Below, piece after piece: positions 1 to 10,120 of a DNA stretch of 64,000 bases (positions are counted from its first letter, which is position 1; every line of letters begins with the position of its first letter). Under the pieces are notes generated by a model. That model had not been told where the DNA came from. It ran no database searches and was given only the letters and a program-made list of their open reading frames with translations. This DNA is from Neisseria sp. oral taxon 014 str. F0314. Its GTDB lineage: Bacteria > Pseudomonadota > Gammaproteobacteria > Burkholderiales > Neisseriaceae. Made by a program: the position numbers and the translations under genes. The stretch lies in the NCBI RefSeq assembly GCF_005886145.1, contig NZ_CP040504.1, positions 496,001 to 560,000 on the forward strand, given 5' to 3'.

Positions 1-909
1 GCCGTAGAAAATCGAGTTCGCACCCGCCATGAAACACATTGCCTGCATGGATTCGGGCATATTGCTGCGCCCTGCCGACAGGCGGACGTAGCTGTGCGGC
101 ATGGTAATCCGCGCTACGGCGATGGTGCGGACGAACTCCGTCCAGTCCAAATCTTCGGCATCGGCCAGCGGCGTGCCTTCCACTTTGACCAACTGGTTAA
201 TCGGCACGCTTTCGGGCTGAGGGTCGAGGTTGGCGAGGCTGGCAATCAGTCCGGCACGCTCGGCGCGGGTCTCGTTCATGCCGACGATGCCGCCGCAGCA
301 GACTTTCAAACCGGCGTTGCGGACTTTGCCCAAGGTGTCCATGCGGTCTTCGTGTTTGCGGGTATGGATGATGTCGTTGTAGCGGTCGGGGTCGGTGTCT
401 AGGTTGTGGTTGTAATAGTCCAAACCTGCTTTTTTGAAGTCTTCCGCCATGCCGTCTTCAAGCATACCGAACGTGCCGCAGGTTTCCATGCCCAAACCCT
501 TCACGGCTTTGATGATTGCGGAAACCGTCTCCACGTCTTTGGGTTTGGGGCCGCGCCATGCCGCGCCCATGCAGAAACGGCTTGCGCCGCGCGATTTGGC
601 GATTTTGGCTTTTTCGACGATTTCATCCACATCCATCATTTGCTCTTTGCCCAGATTGGTGTTGTGGTGCGCCGATTGCGGGCAGTAGGCGCAGTCTTCG
701 GGGCAGCCGCCGGTTTTGATGGACAACAGCGTGGAAAGCTGGATTTCGCGCGGGTTGAAATTTTGGCGGTGGATTTCGGCGGCTTGGTAAACGAGGTCGA
801 GGAATGGAAGTCCGAACAGGGCTTCGACATCGCATTTTTTCCAATAGCGCGCGGTCGGATGCGGCTTGCGCTCGATCTTACGGCGCAAGGCGACGGGAGA
901 TACGGTCAT
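1..909 (-). CDS. bioB: Biotin synthase, C-terminus cut by the window edge
   Basis: Radical-SAM iron-sulfur enzyme that inserts sulfur into dethiobiotin in the last step of biotin synthesis. The 303 visible residues include the cluster motif CPEDCAYC with cysteines at about residues 69, 73 and 76. The late motif RLSAGR followed by [12 protein letters not shown] is typical of BioB. The start is the ATG at 907-909, giving [11 protein letters not shown]. Family members are about 320-350 residues, so a few dozen C-terminal residues lie before base 1. No other bio gene is visible. Confidence 0.96.
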   Translation of the reverse strand, partial: MTVSPVALRRKIERKPHPTARYWKKCDVEALFGLPFLDLVYQAAEIHRQNFNPREIQLSTLLSIKTGGCPEDCAYCPQSAHHNTNLGKEQMMDVDEIVEKAKIAKSRGASRFCMGAAWRGPKPKDVETVSAIIKAVKGLGMETCGTFGMLEDGMAEDFKKAGLDYYNHNLDTDPDRYNDIIHTRKHEDRMDTLGKVRNAGLKVCCGGIVGMNETRAERAGLIASLANLDPQPESVPINQLVKVEGTPLADAEDLDWTEFVRTIAVARITMPHSYVRLSAGRSNMPESMQAMCFMAGANSIFYG

Positions 910-1065
910 AGTGTGTTCTTTCGTGTTTACAGCGGCGCAATGACGCTGACAGCCTGACTGCCGGCGCAATGACGGCAGCGGCGGATTTAAAAAAGGCCGT
1001 CTGAAAACGGCAGGGGAAGTGTAACGCTTTTAAAAAAACAGGGCAAAAGGTTTTTAAAACAATCA

Positions 1066-1099
1066 GGCCGCCCGAACAGGATTTCCCGTTCGGACGGCC
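1066..1099 (-). terminator. Inverted repeat after cobB, DUS-derived
   Basis: Arms at 1066-1077 and 1088-1099 pair with one mismatch and resemble degenerate uptake sequences. The structure lies just after the cobB stop. An exact AG-DUS sits at 994-1005. Nothing else is seen in the 200 bases between bioB and cobB. Confidence 0.5.
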
Positions 1100-1110
1100 C
1101 GCGACCGCAA

Positions 1111-1806
1111 TCAGGACTGCCCGCCAGCCCGCCCTATCAGATACTCCGCCAGTTTCGGCACGCCCGACGCGGCGCGTTCGGCAATCACCTCCACGCCCGC
1201 GCCTACGCCCTGCGGGTTCGGGTCGACCAGATAACAATCCGCATCGGGCGGCGCATAGTGAATCAGCGACGCCGCCGGATAAACCTGCATCGACGTGCCG
1301 ACGATGATGACCACGTCTGCATCGCGCATTTCCTCCGCCGCCTGCGGAAACAGCGGCACTTCCTCGCCGAAAAACACGATGTGCGGACGCATCGGCCCGC
1401 CCTTGCTGTCGCGCACGTCGTCGGTCTGCTCGCCGGTAAACCCGATAATCTCGTTTTCGTCGGCAACGCTGCGCAATTTGTTCAATTCGCCGTGCAGGTG
1501 CAGAACCTTGCTGCTGCCCGCCTTTTCGTGCAGACCGTCCACATTCTGCGTGATGATGTGTACGTCGTAATATTTTTCCAGCTCCGCCAAAGCCTTATGC
1601 GCGGCGTTCGGCTCGGCGGCATTGGCCTGAAGCCTGCGCTGGTTGTAAAAATCGATGACCAGCTTCGGATTGCGTTCCAGCGCTTCGGGCGTGCAGACAT
1701 CGGTTACTTTATGCCCTTCCCACAAACCGCCCGCATCGCGGAAAGTCAACAGACCGCTGTCGGCGCTGATGCCCGCGCCGGTCAACACGACACATTTTTT
1801 CTTCAT
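1111..1806 (-). CDS. cobB: NAD-dependent protein deacylase, Sir2 family
   Basis: Removes acyl groups from lysines using NAD+. The NAD-binding motif GAGISADSGLLTFRD is at residues 10-24, TQNVDGLHEKAG at 86-97, and the catalytic histidine is in HLHGEL near residue 105, followed by PHIVFFGE. At 231 residues it is compact. The zinc-ribbon cysteines of classical sirtuins are absent between HLHGEL and PHIVFFGE, a pattern I believe occurs in one subgroup of short bacterial sirtuins. It stands alone between bioB and a small membrane protein. Substrates cannot be deduced. Confidence 0.9.
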   Translation of the reverse strand: MKKKCVVLTGAGISADSGLLTFRDAGGLWEGHKVTDVCTPEALERNPKLVIDFYNQRRLQANAAEPNAAHKALAELEKYYDVHIITQNVDGLHEKAGSSKVLHLHGELNKLRSVADENEIIGFTGEQTDDVRDSKGGPMRPHIVFFGEEVPLFPQAAEEMRDADVVIIVGTSMQVYPAASLIHYAPPDADCYLVDPNPQGVGAGVEVIAERAASGVPKLAEYLIGRAGGQS

Positions 1807-1866
1807 ATTGCTGCTCCGTCAGGCCGTTCGAACAGGATTTTCAGACGGCCTCAAACCGTTTCCATA

Positions 1867-2067
1867 TCAGTCGTCGGGATGAAACCGCGCCGCTTCGCGC
1901 TCTTTGGCGGCGACTTCCTTGTCTTTCAGTTTCGTTCCCAACCCGAGCAGTTTTTCATACTCCGACTGCGGCGTACCGTCGTCCTGCATACCGAACGCGC
2001 TGGCGTTCACCCAAAGCGCGAGCAGGGAAACGACGAAGGCGCAAAAGCCAACGATATACCAAAACAT
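1867..2067 (-). CDS. Small single-pass membrane protein, unknown function
   Basis: A 66-residue protein starting MFWYIVGFCAFVVSLLALW, one hydrophobic segment at about residues 3-20, followed by a charged, lysine- and glutamate-rich tail (residues 30-66) likely in the cytoplasm. No domain recognised. It is in the same direction as cobB 60 bases downstream and may be co-transcribed. Confidence 0.7.
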   Translation of the reverse strand: MFWYIVGFCAFVVSLLALWVNASAFGMQDDGTPQSEYEKLLGLGTKLKDKEVAAKEREAARFHPDD

Positions 2068-2190
2068 CTCTTTTTCCCTAATCTGTCTGTTGTAGTTTGT
2101 AAAGATATGAAATGTATCACAAACGTGCTCCGGTATAAATTCTTCCGCCCTACTCTTTCATTCATTTACTTATTATCGGTCGTCAAACCG

Positions 2191-2231
2191 AAGGCCGTCT
2201 GAAAAGTTTTCATAACTTTTCAGACGGCCTT
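2191..2231. terminator. DUS-pair hairpin after ubiC
   Basis: Perfect 18-base arms (2191-2208 and 2214-2231) built from two inverted AG-DUS copies with a 5-base loop. It sits after the ubiC stop, with T residues on both sides, and probably terminates transcription as well as serving for DNA uptake. Confidence 0.8.
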
Positions 2232-2258
2232 TTAAAAAAACGTTCCAAACACCATCCT

Positions 2259-2780
2259 TCAACCGCCGTACTTGCCCAGGGCCGGTAAAAAGCATTCCAC
2301 CAGCCACAGCCGCTCCCCCCGCATCCCGAACCACGAGCGGCGGGCGGCAAAGGCTCGGGCAGACAGGCCGTTTTCAGTACGGCATTCCTGCACGCCGGAA
2401 AACTCGAATGCGGAGCGCACCAGCGGCAGCGAACCGTCAAACAACCGCTCGCCCAGCGGCTGCGTGCCGCAGTCCAGCACCCCGCGCCACTGCGAATGCG
2501 GTTCGCAGGCGCTGCGCGCCCAGACGACGGGTTCGCCGTCAAGGCAGAGCAACACGTCGCGGATAAATTCTTCCTGTTTTTCAGACGGCCCGAACCATGC
2601 TCCGGCTGCACCGATGCCCAAGTCCAGCAGTTTCACGGTGAAATCGAAACCCAGGCCGCGCAATGCGGCGGTCAGCGACGGGGATTGCAGCAGCGCCGCC
2701 ATCTGTTTGCCGTAGCCGAGCGCTACGGATTCGGGAATGTCGGGCTGCCAGAGAAGGGGCGGAATTTGGTTTCGGGTCAT
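2259..2780 (-). CDS. ubiC: Chorismate pyruvate-lyase
   Basis: Likely removes pyruvate from chorismate to give 4-hydroxybenzoate, the first committed step of ubiquinone synthesis, in the cytoplasm. At 173 residues it has the family size. Family-like blocks in order are VWARSACEPHSQW near 87-99, QPLGERLFDG near 107-116 (compare PLG.YLF in E. coli UbiC), and RRSWF plus LWLVECFLPAL at the C-terminus (compare LLLTELFLPA). Similarity to the E. coli enzyme is low overall, so the call rests on these ordered motifs. Its substrate is shared with the tryptophan pathway whose trpB is next door. No ubiA follows. Confidence 0.82.
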   Translation of the reverse strand: MTRNQIPPLLWQPDIPESVALGYGKQMAALLQSPSLTAALRGLGFDFTVKLLDLGIGAAGAWFGPSEKQEEFIRDVLLCLDGEPVVWARSACEPHSQWRGVLDCGTQPLGERLFDGSLPLVRSAFEFSGVQECRTENGLSARAFAARRSWFGMRGERLWLVECFLPALGKYGG

Positions 2781-2820
2781 GATTCGTGTGTATGCGGCAA
2801 GACTGTTTTCGGATTTATAT

Positions 2821-2863
2821 GAGGCCGTCTGAAACGCTTTTATAAAATGTTTCAGACGGCCTC
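2821..2863. terminator. DUS-pair hairpin between trpB and ubiC
   Basis: Arms 2821-2835 and 2849-2863 are perfect 15-base complements made from inverted AG-DUS copies. Located between the trpB stop and the ubiC start, so the two genes are probably separate transcription units. Confidence 0.75.
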
Positions 2864-2880
2864 AGCGATTTATTTTGTTT

Positions 2881-4107
<1,227 letters not shown>

Positions 4108-4159
4108 TCAGAAGGCCTCGGTCTGCTAAAGGCCGTCTGAAAGGGGAAATTGTCGGCAA

Positions 4160-4768
4160 TTATAACTGCTTTTCACACAAACCCGCCATTTCGAAAAACG
4201 CCCGATACGCCGCCGCCTTTTTCGCCAAACTCAAAGGATAGGCGCGCGAAGTGGATAGCAGGCGGGTCAGGGTCAAATCCCGTCCGGCAAACGGAAACGG
4301 CACGGTTTCGCCCGTTTTCGGCATTTTGATGCCGCCACCCTGAATATCGAGCAGGACTTCCGTCGCCTTACCACCGGTGGTGCAGATGTGGCGGCAGTCG
4401 GGCATCTGCGCCAACACCGCCGCCAAATCGACAGTTTCGACCACTTGCAAAAACTTGTCCGACGCATTGCCGTGTTCCCGCACCGCCTTTAACACGGTCG
4501 GGCAGGACGCAATCCCCCGTTCGCGCAAAAACGCCTTGATTTTCTCCGCATCAAACGCTTTTTCAGACGACCTTTGGAAATGCGCCGCATCATTAAAAAA
4601 CACGAGCCCGTAGACGCGCCACATATCGTTTTGGAAATTCGGATAATGAAACTGCATCGCGCGTTTGTCTTCCTTGGGCGGAAACGTTCCCATCATCATT
4701 ACTGTCGCCTGCGGCGGCAGCAAGGCGGGGAAAGGATGGGTTTCGATTTCGAGTGGAGCGGACATCAT
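4160..4768 (-). CDS. Uracil-DNA glycosylase superfamily protein
   Basis: A 202-residue protein. An early TVMMMGTFPPKEDKR segment (compare the GxxPG motif) and a late LLSTSRAYPLS segment (the position of the H-S-P motif) resemble single-domain UDG-like and Mug-like proteins that act on damaged bases. Start chosen at ATG 4766-4768 (MMSAPLE) because AAGGAA lies just upstream. An in-frame extension to 5059 would overlap the transporter gene and is rejected. An AGGTCGTCTGAA-type uptake sequence is inside the gene (4562-4573). Exact activity is uncertain. Confidence 0.75.
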   Translation of the reverse strand: MMSAPLEIETHPFPALLPPQATVMMMGTFPPKEDKRAMQFHYPNFQNDMWRVYGLVFFNDAAHFQRSSEKAFDAEKIKAFLRERGIASCPTVLKAVREHGNASDKFLQVVETVDLAAVLAQMPDCRHICTTGGKATEVLLDIQGGGIKMPKTGETVPFPFAGRDLTLTRLLSTSRAYPLSLAKKAAAYRAFFEMAGLCEKQL

Positions 4769-4818
4769 GATTTCCTTGATAAAAAATATTGAACACAAAG
4801 CAGCCGGTTGCTGCCTTT

Positions 4819-5721
4819 TCAGACGACCTTCTGCCCGTACCGCATCAGCGTCATGCCGCCGACTGCCGCCGCGCAACCCGCGACCAGCGAAATATGCAGC
4901 GGTTCGCCCAAAACCCACGCCGAAGACAGCATACCGAAAATCGGCACAAGCGTAATATACGCCGCCGCGCTGCCTGCACCCAAAGTCTTCACGCCTTCGA
5001 AATACCACGCGTAGGCCAATACCGTCGCGCCGATGACCAGCCACGCCAATGCCGTCCAACCGCGTGCATCCATCGCCGCCATTGCCTCAAACGGCATTCC
5101 ATCCGTCCACAACGCCACCACCGACAACATCAGCGCGCCGATGAACGACGTTGCCGCCGTTACCGTCAACGCGTCTATCCCGCGCAAAACCGCACGCCCG
5201 ATTAAGGTATAAGCCGCCCAACAGACCACGCAGCCGAAAATCAGCCACTCCCCCGCCTTGATGCCGCCCGACAAAACCATCAACGGCTGCCCTTGCGTTA
5301 CCGCCGTTATCGCACCACAGACCGCCAGCAGCATACCCGCCAAAATCTTCGCGTTTAACCGTTCGCCGAAAAGCCAAGCCGCCAGCAGCAGCGTCAGCAC
5401 GGGATTCACCGCCACAACCACCGCCGCCTTACCCGCCGGCATCGCCTGCAAACCCAGCATGAAAAACACCGCATAGCCGCACACCCCGACGGAAGCGGCC
5501 GCCGCCAAGCCCAGCCATTGCCGCGCCGACAAAGCCGCAAAAGTCGCGAACCTGCTGCGCGCAAACAACCAACCCAACAACAAAAACGAAGCCAGTACAA
5601 ACCGAAGCGCCCCGCCCGTCAGCGGCGGCAGCGACTGCCCCAGCATCCGCCCCATCGGCCAAGACGCACCCCACAACACCGCCATTCCCAGCAGTTTTAA
5701 ATGTACAGAATAATGCTCCAT
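4819..5721 (-). CDS. EamA/DMT-family transporter
   Basis: A 300-residue inner-membrane protein with about ten hydrophobic segments arranged as two EamA repeats. The second repeat carries the typical ALAWLVIGATVLAYAWYFEGV and LVPIFGMLSSAWVLGEPL motifs. Such proteins export amino acids or metabolites, but the substrate cannot be predicted. The stop overlaps a variant uptake sequence (4818-4829). Flanked by DNA-repair-like and trpF genes without obvious functional link. Confidence 0.9.
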   Translation of the reverse strand: MEHYSVHLKLLGMAVLWGASWPMGRMLGQSLPPLTGGALRFVLASFLLLGWLFARSRFATFAALSARQWLGLAAAASVGVCGYAVFFMLGLQAMPAGKAAVVVAVNPVLTLLLAAWLFGERLNAKILAGMLLAVCGAITAVTQGQPLMVLSGGIKAGEWLIFGCVVCWAAYTLIGRAVLRGIDALTVTAATSFIGALMLSVVALWTDGMPFEAMAAMDARGWTALAWLVIGATVLAYAWYFEGVKTLGAGSAAAYITLVPIFGMLSSAWVLGEPLHISLVAGCAAAVGGMTLMRYGQKVV

Positions 5722-5740
5722 CTCATTCCTTTATTAACAA

Positions 5741-5780
5741 AGGTCGTCTGAAAATCAAATTTTCAGTTTTCAGACGACCT
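5741..5780. terminator. Inverted pair of variant uptake sequences
   Basis: AGGTCGTCTGAA at 5741-5752 and its complement at 5769-5780 form a hairpin after trpF. The second copy overlaps the trpF stop codon. Both copies are of the AGGTCGTCTGAA (mucosa-type) dialect, unlike most hairpins in the window. Confidence 0.7.
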
Positions 5781-6390
5781 TTGCTGCCGCCACAAACGCC
5801 GCCATTTTTTCCTTGTCTTTAATCCCTGCCGAGCTTTCCACGCCGCCGGATACGTCCACCGCCGCCGCGCCGCTGGTTCTCACCGCATCGGCGACGTTTT
5901 CGGGAGTCAGCCCTCCGGCGAGTATCCACGGTTTGCCCAAATCTTCCGACAGCATCGTCCAATCGAAGCTCTGCCCCGTGCCGCCGTATTCGGTCGGATG
6001 GTAAGCGTCGAACAACAGCGCGCGCGCGTTGGGGAACTTGGCGCAGGCCGTCTGAATATCGGCGGCGGACTGCACGCGCACGGCTTTGAGATACGGCCGG
6101 TCAAACTGACGGCAGAAGTCATCGTCTTCGTCGCCGTGAAACTGAATCACGTCTATCGGCACTTGGTGCAGGATTTCGCGGATAACGTCCGGCTGCTCGT
6201 TCACAAACAGCGCGACCGCCGACACAAACGGCGGCAGCACCGCCGCGATTTCCTTCGCCTGCGCCGCCGTTACCGCACGTTTGCTTTTTGCGTAAAACAC
6301 CAGCCCGACGGCATCCGCGCCCGCTTCGGCGGCGGCAAGGGCATCCTCGGGGCGGGTGATGCCGCAGATTTTGATACGGATAGTGTTCAT
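5770..6390 (-). CDS. trpF: Phosphoribosylanthranilate isomerase
   Basis: Amadori isomerisation in tryptophan biosynthesis. 206 residues with [11 protein letters not shown] containing the catalytic cysteine (C9), the IQFHGDE motif, [10 protein letters not shown] and DVSGGVES with the acid aspartate. Start placed at ATG 6388-6390 ([10 protein letters not shown]). A 16-residue upstream extension is in frame but not conserved-looking. Single TIM-barrel domain. Confidence 0.96.
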   Translation of the reverse strand: MNTIRIKICGITRPEDALAAAEAGADAVGLVFYAKSKRAVTAAQAKEIAAVLPPFVSAVALFVNEQPDVIREILHQVPIDVIQFHGDEDDDFCRQFDRPYLKAVRVQSAADIQTACAKFPNARALLFDAYHPTEYGGTGQSFDWTMLSEDLGKPWILAGGLTPENVADAVRTSGAAAVDVSGGVESSAGIKDKEKMAAFVAAAKVV

Positions 6391-6585
6391 GGTTTCAACT
6401 TTCGGAACAAGATTTCGATAGCCAAGCATTATAAACAACCCGGCGGCCGGTATGTCGTTTCAAATCCGTTGCAGATTTCCAGACGGGCATCATTTTCCCC
6501 GCCTATTGTATACAGAAACATTTTCAATACACCGTCCGGCATCAGCGTTACAATACCCCATTCCTTTTTCAGACGGCCTCACACC

Positions 6586-8202
6586 ATGCCCATCCTCGCT
6601 TGGAACACCCCGCCCGCCCCCGCCGAACTTGCCCGCGTGATCGAAACTCATCCCGCGCCGCTGCATCTGATTGCCTGTCTGAGCGAAAACCGCATGCCCG
6701 ATTTTCCTTTGTCTGATGCACCGACCGAGTTGGAAGGTCGTCTGAAAACCCGCTTCGACCAAACCGTAAAATGCCTTCAGTTCAACAGCGTCAACTTTCT
6801 GGAAAACCTGCTGCCTGACGTGCATATCTGGCTTGTCCCGCCGCACCGCGCCGACAGCCTGCACGAACATTTCGCCCCTATCGAATGGCAGACCGAAGCC
6901 GTACCGCAAGCCGCGCCCAAACCCGTCAAACCTTGGTTCAGACGACCTCAAGCCATCACCCCGCCCGAAAGCGCGCTGGTTATCGGCGCGGGCATTGCCG
7001 GCGCTGCGACCGCGCGCAAACTGGCGGAACACGGCGTGCGCGTTACCGTTTTGGAAGCGGGCAAAGCGGCGCAAGGCGGCAGCGGCAACCGCCAAGGGCT
7101 GCTCTACGCCAAAATCTCGCCGCACGACACCGAGCAGACCGAACTGCTGCTGGCAGGCTACGGCTACACCCGCCGCCTGCTGCAAGACCTATTGCCCGAT
7201 TCCGACGCATGGGGCGGCGACGGCGTGTTGCACCTCAATTTCGACGAAGCCGAACGCAAACGCAATCAGGCATTGGGTTTGCAGCAACATCACACCCACC
7301 TTTACCGCAGCGTGTCCGCCGACGAAGCCGCGCAAATCGCAGGCATAGACGTCTTTTCAGACGGCCTCTACTGGCCGCAGGGCGTATGGCTGAACCCGCC
7401 CGCCGTTGTCCGCGCCTTGCTGGCTCATCCGCTGATTGCGTTGCACGAAGACACGCCCCTATCCTCCGCCGAATACGACGGCGCAAACTGGACGGCACAC
7501 ACGCCGCGCGGCAGCTTCAGCGCAACCCACATCATCTACTGCATGGGCGCGCACAGCCCGAACGCCGCCGACGCCAACGTCTCCGCCCTGCCTTTCCGCC
7601 AAATCCGCGGGCAAACCGGTGTAGCGGCGGCAAGCGGTTTTTCCACACGCCTGCGCTGCGCCCTATCCGGTGAAAGCTACATCAGCCCGAGCTGGCAAGG
7701 GCAACACTGCTACGGCGCAACCTTCGTCCTCAACAGCAACGACGATGCTTGGCACCCGCACGAAGAAGCCGCCAACCGCGCCGCCCTGCAACAGCTCAAC
7801 CCGCCATTGGCGCAATCATTGTTTGAGCAAAACCCGCTTCGCTCGGTTTCAGACGACCCCTTTGCACAACCGCAAGGACACGCCGCCCTGCGCTGCGACA
7901 GCCCCGACCACCTACCCGTCGTCGGCGCGCTCGGCGACATCACCGCCATGCAGACCGCCTACGCCAAACTCGCATTGGACAAAAATTACCGCCTCGACAA
8001 CATCCCCTGCCCCTACCTGCCGAACGCCTACATCAACACCGCACACGGCACGCGCGGACTCTCCACCGCCCCCGTCTGCGCCGCCGCCATCGCCGCCGAC
8101 ATCCTCGGTCTGCCCCAGCCGCTGTCCCAACGCCTGCGCACCGCCCTGCACCCCAACCGCGCCGTTATCCGCGCCATCGTGCGGCAGCAGCCTTTGCTTT
8201 GA
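6586..8202 (+). CDS. mnmC: FAD-dependent tRNA cmnm5s2U34 oxidoreductase (MnmC C-domain type)
   Basis: Likely oxidises the carboxymethylaminomethyl group on the wobble uridine of certain tRNAs. The FAD-binding motif VIGAGIAGAATARKL is at residues 132-146, followed by GGSGNRQGLLYAKISPH and a C-terminal NTAHGTRGLSTAP typical of the DAO fold. The 538 residues lack a recognisable SAM-methyltransferase domain, so unlike E. coli MnmC it is the oxidoreductase half. The first ~120 residues are of unclear role. Start ATG 6586; the frame is open back to 5998 but that part runs antisense to trpF. Uptake sequences lie inside the coding region at 6735-6746, 6937-6948 and about 7353. Confidence 0.88.
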   Translation: MPILAWNTPPAPAELARVIETHPAPLHLIACLSENRMPDFPLSDAPTELEGRLKTRFDQTVKCLQFNSVNFLENLLPDVHIWLVPPHRADSLHEHFAPIEWQTEAVPQAAPKPVKPWFRRPQAITPPESALVIGAGIAGAATARKLAEHGVRVTVLEAGKAAQGGSGNRQGLLYAKISPHDTEQTELLLAGYGYTRRLLQDLLPDSDAWGGDGVLHLNFDEAERKRNQALGLQQHHTHLYRSVSADEAAQIAGIDVFSDGLYWPQGVWLNPPAVVRALLAHPLIALHEDTPLSSAEYDGANWTAHTPRGSFSATHIIYCMGAHSPNAADANVSALPFRQIRGQTGVAAASGFSTRLRCALSGESYISPSWQGQHCYGATFVLNSNDDAWHPHEEAANRAALQQLNPPLAQSLFEQNPLRSVSDDPFAQPQGHAALRCDSPDHLPVVGALGDITAMQTAYAKLALDKNYRLDNIPCPYLPNAYINTAHGTRGLSTAPVCAAAIAADILGLPQPLSQRLRTALHPNRAVIRAIVRQQPLL

Positions 8203-8296
8203 TGCAACACACAGGCCGTCTGAAAACAATACGGCAAATATCCGATTCGCATTATCAACCGATTGATTGCAATTCCGTTTTACAGTACAACAGCGG

Positions 8297-8302
8297 TATA
8301 AT
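8297..8302 (+). promoter_or_regulatory. Probable -10 box upstream of the Excalibur protein
   Basis: A perfect TATAAT 90 bases before the start codon at 8392, in an AT-rich stretch. Only a poor -35 (TTCCGT about 18 bases upstream) is visible. The rest of 8203-8391 has a single AG-DUS and no gene. Confidence 0.4.
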
Positions 8303-8391
8303 CAATTTACCGTTATCTACGCCCCGCAATATTCCTTTACTTTTTAACCCATTAATTTAAAATAACGAAACTTATTCAAATTGGTTGAAAA

Positions 8392-9087
8392 ATGAGACAT
8401 TACGGAACAATCGCACACTGGAACGAAGCTCGGAAATTCGGCGCGATACTTGAAGAATATTCCCAAAAAGAAGTCTTCGCGCCACTGGCCGCCTTCGACC
8501 GGACAGACCCGCCGCCCACCGTCGGCGAAAGGGTTTCCTTTGAAATGACGGTAGGCCGCCGCAACCGCGACGAAGCCGCCGACATCCGGTATATGGACAG
8601 ATTTGCCGACGAGGAAGAAGACGGTTTTCAGGCAGAAGCATCCGACAGCGTCAAAAAAACCGCCCTCACCGCCTTCATTGCCGGCCTAATCGCCTTCGGC
8701 GGCTATTACGGCTACCACTATGTCGCGGAAAACAGCAGCAAAATCATCCCGCACCAGCAAAACGAAGTCATTGTAAAACAAGTGGCCGAGCAGATTCACG
8801 CAGACCGCCAGGCATGGAAGGCTGCCGTTTCCGGCTCGGGACACGGCAAAGCGGTCAAAACGGAAAGCCAACCGCAGGAAAAAGCCAAAGCAGACGACAG
8901 TATCGGCGGACGGATAATGCAACTGTTCAATAAAGAAGAGGGCCGCTACAAATGCGACGGACGTCAATACTGTTCGGAAATGACTTCGCTGGACGAAGCC
9001 AGATATTTCGTAAAACACTGCCCCAACACCAAAATGGACGGGGACCACGACGGCGAACCCTGCGAAAGCGACAGCCGCTGGCGTTAA
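8392..9087 (+). CDS. Cold-shock-like domain, membrane segment and Excalibur calcium-binding domain
   Basis: 231 residues with a three-part layout. Residues 1-60 (GTIAHWNEARKFGAILEE, then KEVFAPLAAF) resemble an OB-fold cold-shock domain. Residues about 89-108 form one transmembrane segment. Residues 185-228 form an Excalibur domain: four cysteines (CDG..YC, HCPNT, PCE) and the DGDHDGEPCE calcium loop. The topology implies a cytoplasmic nucleic-acid-binding head joined to a periplasmic calcium-binding tail. Function unknown. Flanked by uptake-sequence hairpins, monocistronic. Confidence 0.75.
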   Translation: MRHYGTIAHWNEARKFGAILEEYSQKEVFAPLAAFDRTDPPPTVGERVSFEMTVGRRNRDEAADIRYMDRFADEEEDGFQAEASDSVKKTALTAFIAGLIAFGGYYGYHYVAENSSKIIPHQQNEVIVKQVAEQIHADRQAWKAAVSGSGHGKAVKTESQPQEKAKADDSIGGRIMQLFNKEEGRYKCDGRQYCSEMTSLDEARYFVKHCPNTKMDGDHDGEPCESDSRWR

Positions 9088-9114
9088 ACTTATTTTCGAT
9101 TGCAAGGCTTAAAA

Positions 9115-9158
9115 AGGCCGTCTGAAAACTTATCCGGCATCCGGTTTTCAGACGGCCT
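9115..9158. terminator. DUS-pair hairpin
   Basis: Perfect 15-base arms 9115-9129 and 9144-9158 from inverted AG-DUS copies, just after the Excalibur-protein stop. Confidence 0.75.
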
Positions 9159-9215
9159 CATGCTGTCCGACCGTTATATAATTGCCGTCTCAAATTCCCG
9201 AACGCATCAAACAAA

Positions 9216-10109
9216 ATGTCTTCCCCGCAAACTAATAAAGACCCGCTAGGCTCATGCTGGATGATAGCCGCCGCACTGTGCTTCACCCTGATGAACCTGT
9301 GCATAAAGGCCGCCGCGCAGAAATTCGGCCTGTACAGCGGCGAACTGGTATTCTGGCGCATGAGTTTCGCCGCCGCCGTGCTGGGTATCACGGCCAAAGC
9401 GCAAGGCCGCACCTTCTCCACGCCGCATTGGAAAACCCACCTCAACCGCAGCGTCATCGGTTCGGCCGCTATGCTCTGCCTGTTTTACGCCGTCATGCAC
9501 CTGCCGTTGGCGACGGGGGTAACCCTCAGCTACACGTCATCGATTTTTCTGGCCGTCTTTTCCTTCCTGATTTTCAAGGAACGCATCGCGCCCTACACGC
9601 AGGCGGTATTGGTACTCGGTTTCGCCGGCGTGGTGCTGCTGCTGAACCCGTCTTTCGGCAGCGGGCAGGAAACCGCCGCGTTGGCCGGCCTGGCGGGCGG
9701 CGCAATGTCGGGCTGGGCTTATTTGCAGGTGCGCGAACTATCATTGCTGGGCGAACCGGGCTGGCGCGTGGTATTTTACTTTTCCGTAACCGGCATGGTG
9801 CTCGGCGCGGGCTGGGCGGCGGCAACCGGCTGGCACATCCCTACCGCCGACATGCTGCCCTATCTCTGCGCCGTCGGCCTGTCGGCGCTGGTCGCGCAAC
9901 TGTCGATGACCCGCGCGTACAAAGTCGGCAACAAATTCACCGTTGCCTCGCTATCCTACCTGACCGTCGTATTTTCCTCGCTGGCAGGCATCGTGTTGCT
10001 GGGCGATAAAATCACTTGGCAGGAAATAGCCGGTATGGTTATTATTGTGGCAAGCGGCATATTAAGCGGTATCAAGCCGATTTGGATCAAGCAACTCTTC
10101 ACCCGATAA
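9216..10109 (+). CDS. EamA/DMT-family transporter
   Basis: A 297-residue polytopic protein of about ten hydrophobic helices in two EamA halves. The signature GVTLSYTSSIFLAVFSFLIFKERI ends the first half, and LSYLTVVFSSLAGIVLLGDKI ends the second. Resembles the RhaT/YdcZ type of drug/metabolite exporters. Substrate unknown. The SpoIIAA-like gene starts 12 bases after its stop, so they are probably one operon. Confidence 0.9.
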   Translation: MSSPQTNKDPLGSCWMIAAALCFTLMNLCIKAAAQKFGLYSGELVFWRMSFAAAVLGITAKAQGRTFSTPHWKTHLNRSVIGSAAMLCLFYAVMHLPLATGVTLSYTSSIFLAVFSFLIFKERIAPYTQAVLVLGFAGVVLLLNPSFGSGQETAALAGLAGGAMSGWAYLQVRELSLLGEPGWRVVFYFSVTGMVLGAGWAAATGWHIPTADMLPYLCAVGLSALVAQLSMTRAYKVGNKFTVASLSYLTVVFSSLAGIVLLGDKITWQEIAGMVIIVASGILSGIKPIWIKQLFTR

Positions 10110-10120
10110 GGAACGACAAT

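Noticed and set aside
5998..6585. N-terminal extension of mnmC
   Set aside because: In frame but antisense to trpF; the start at 6586 fits the protein and lies after the uptake sequence.
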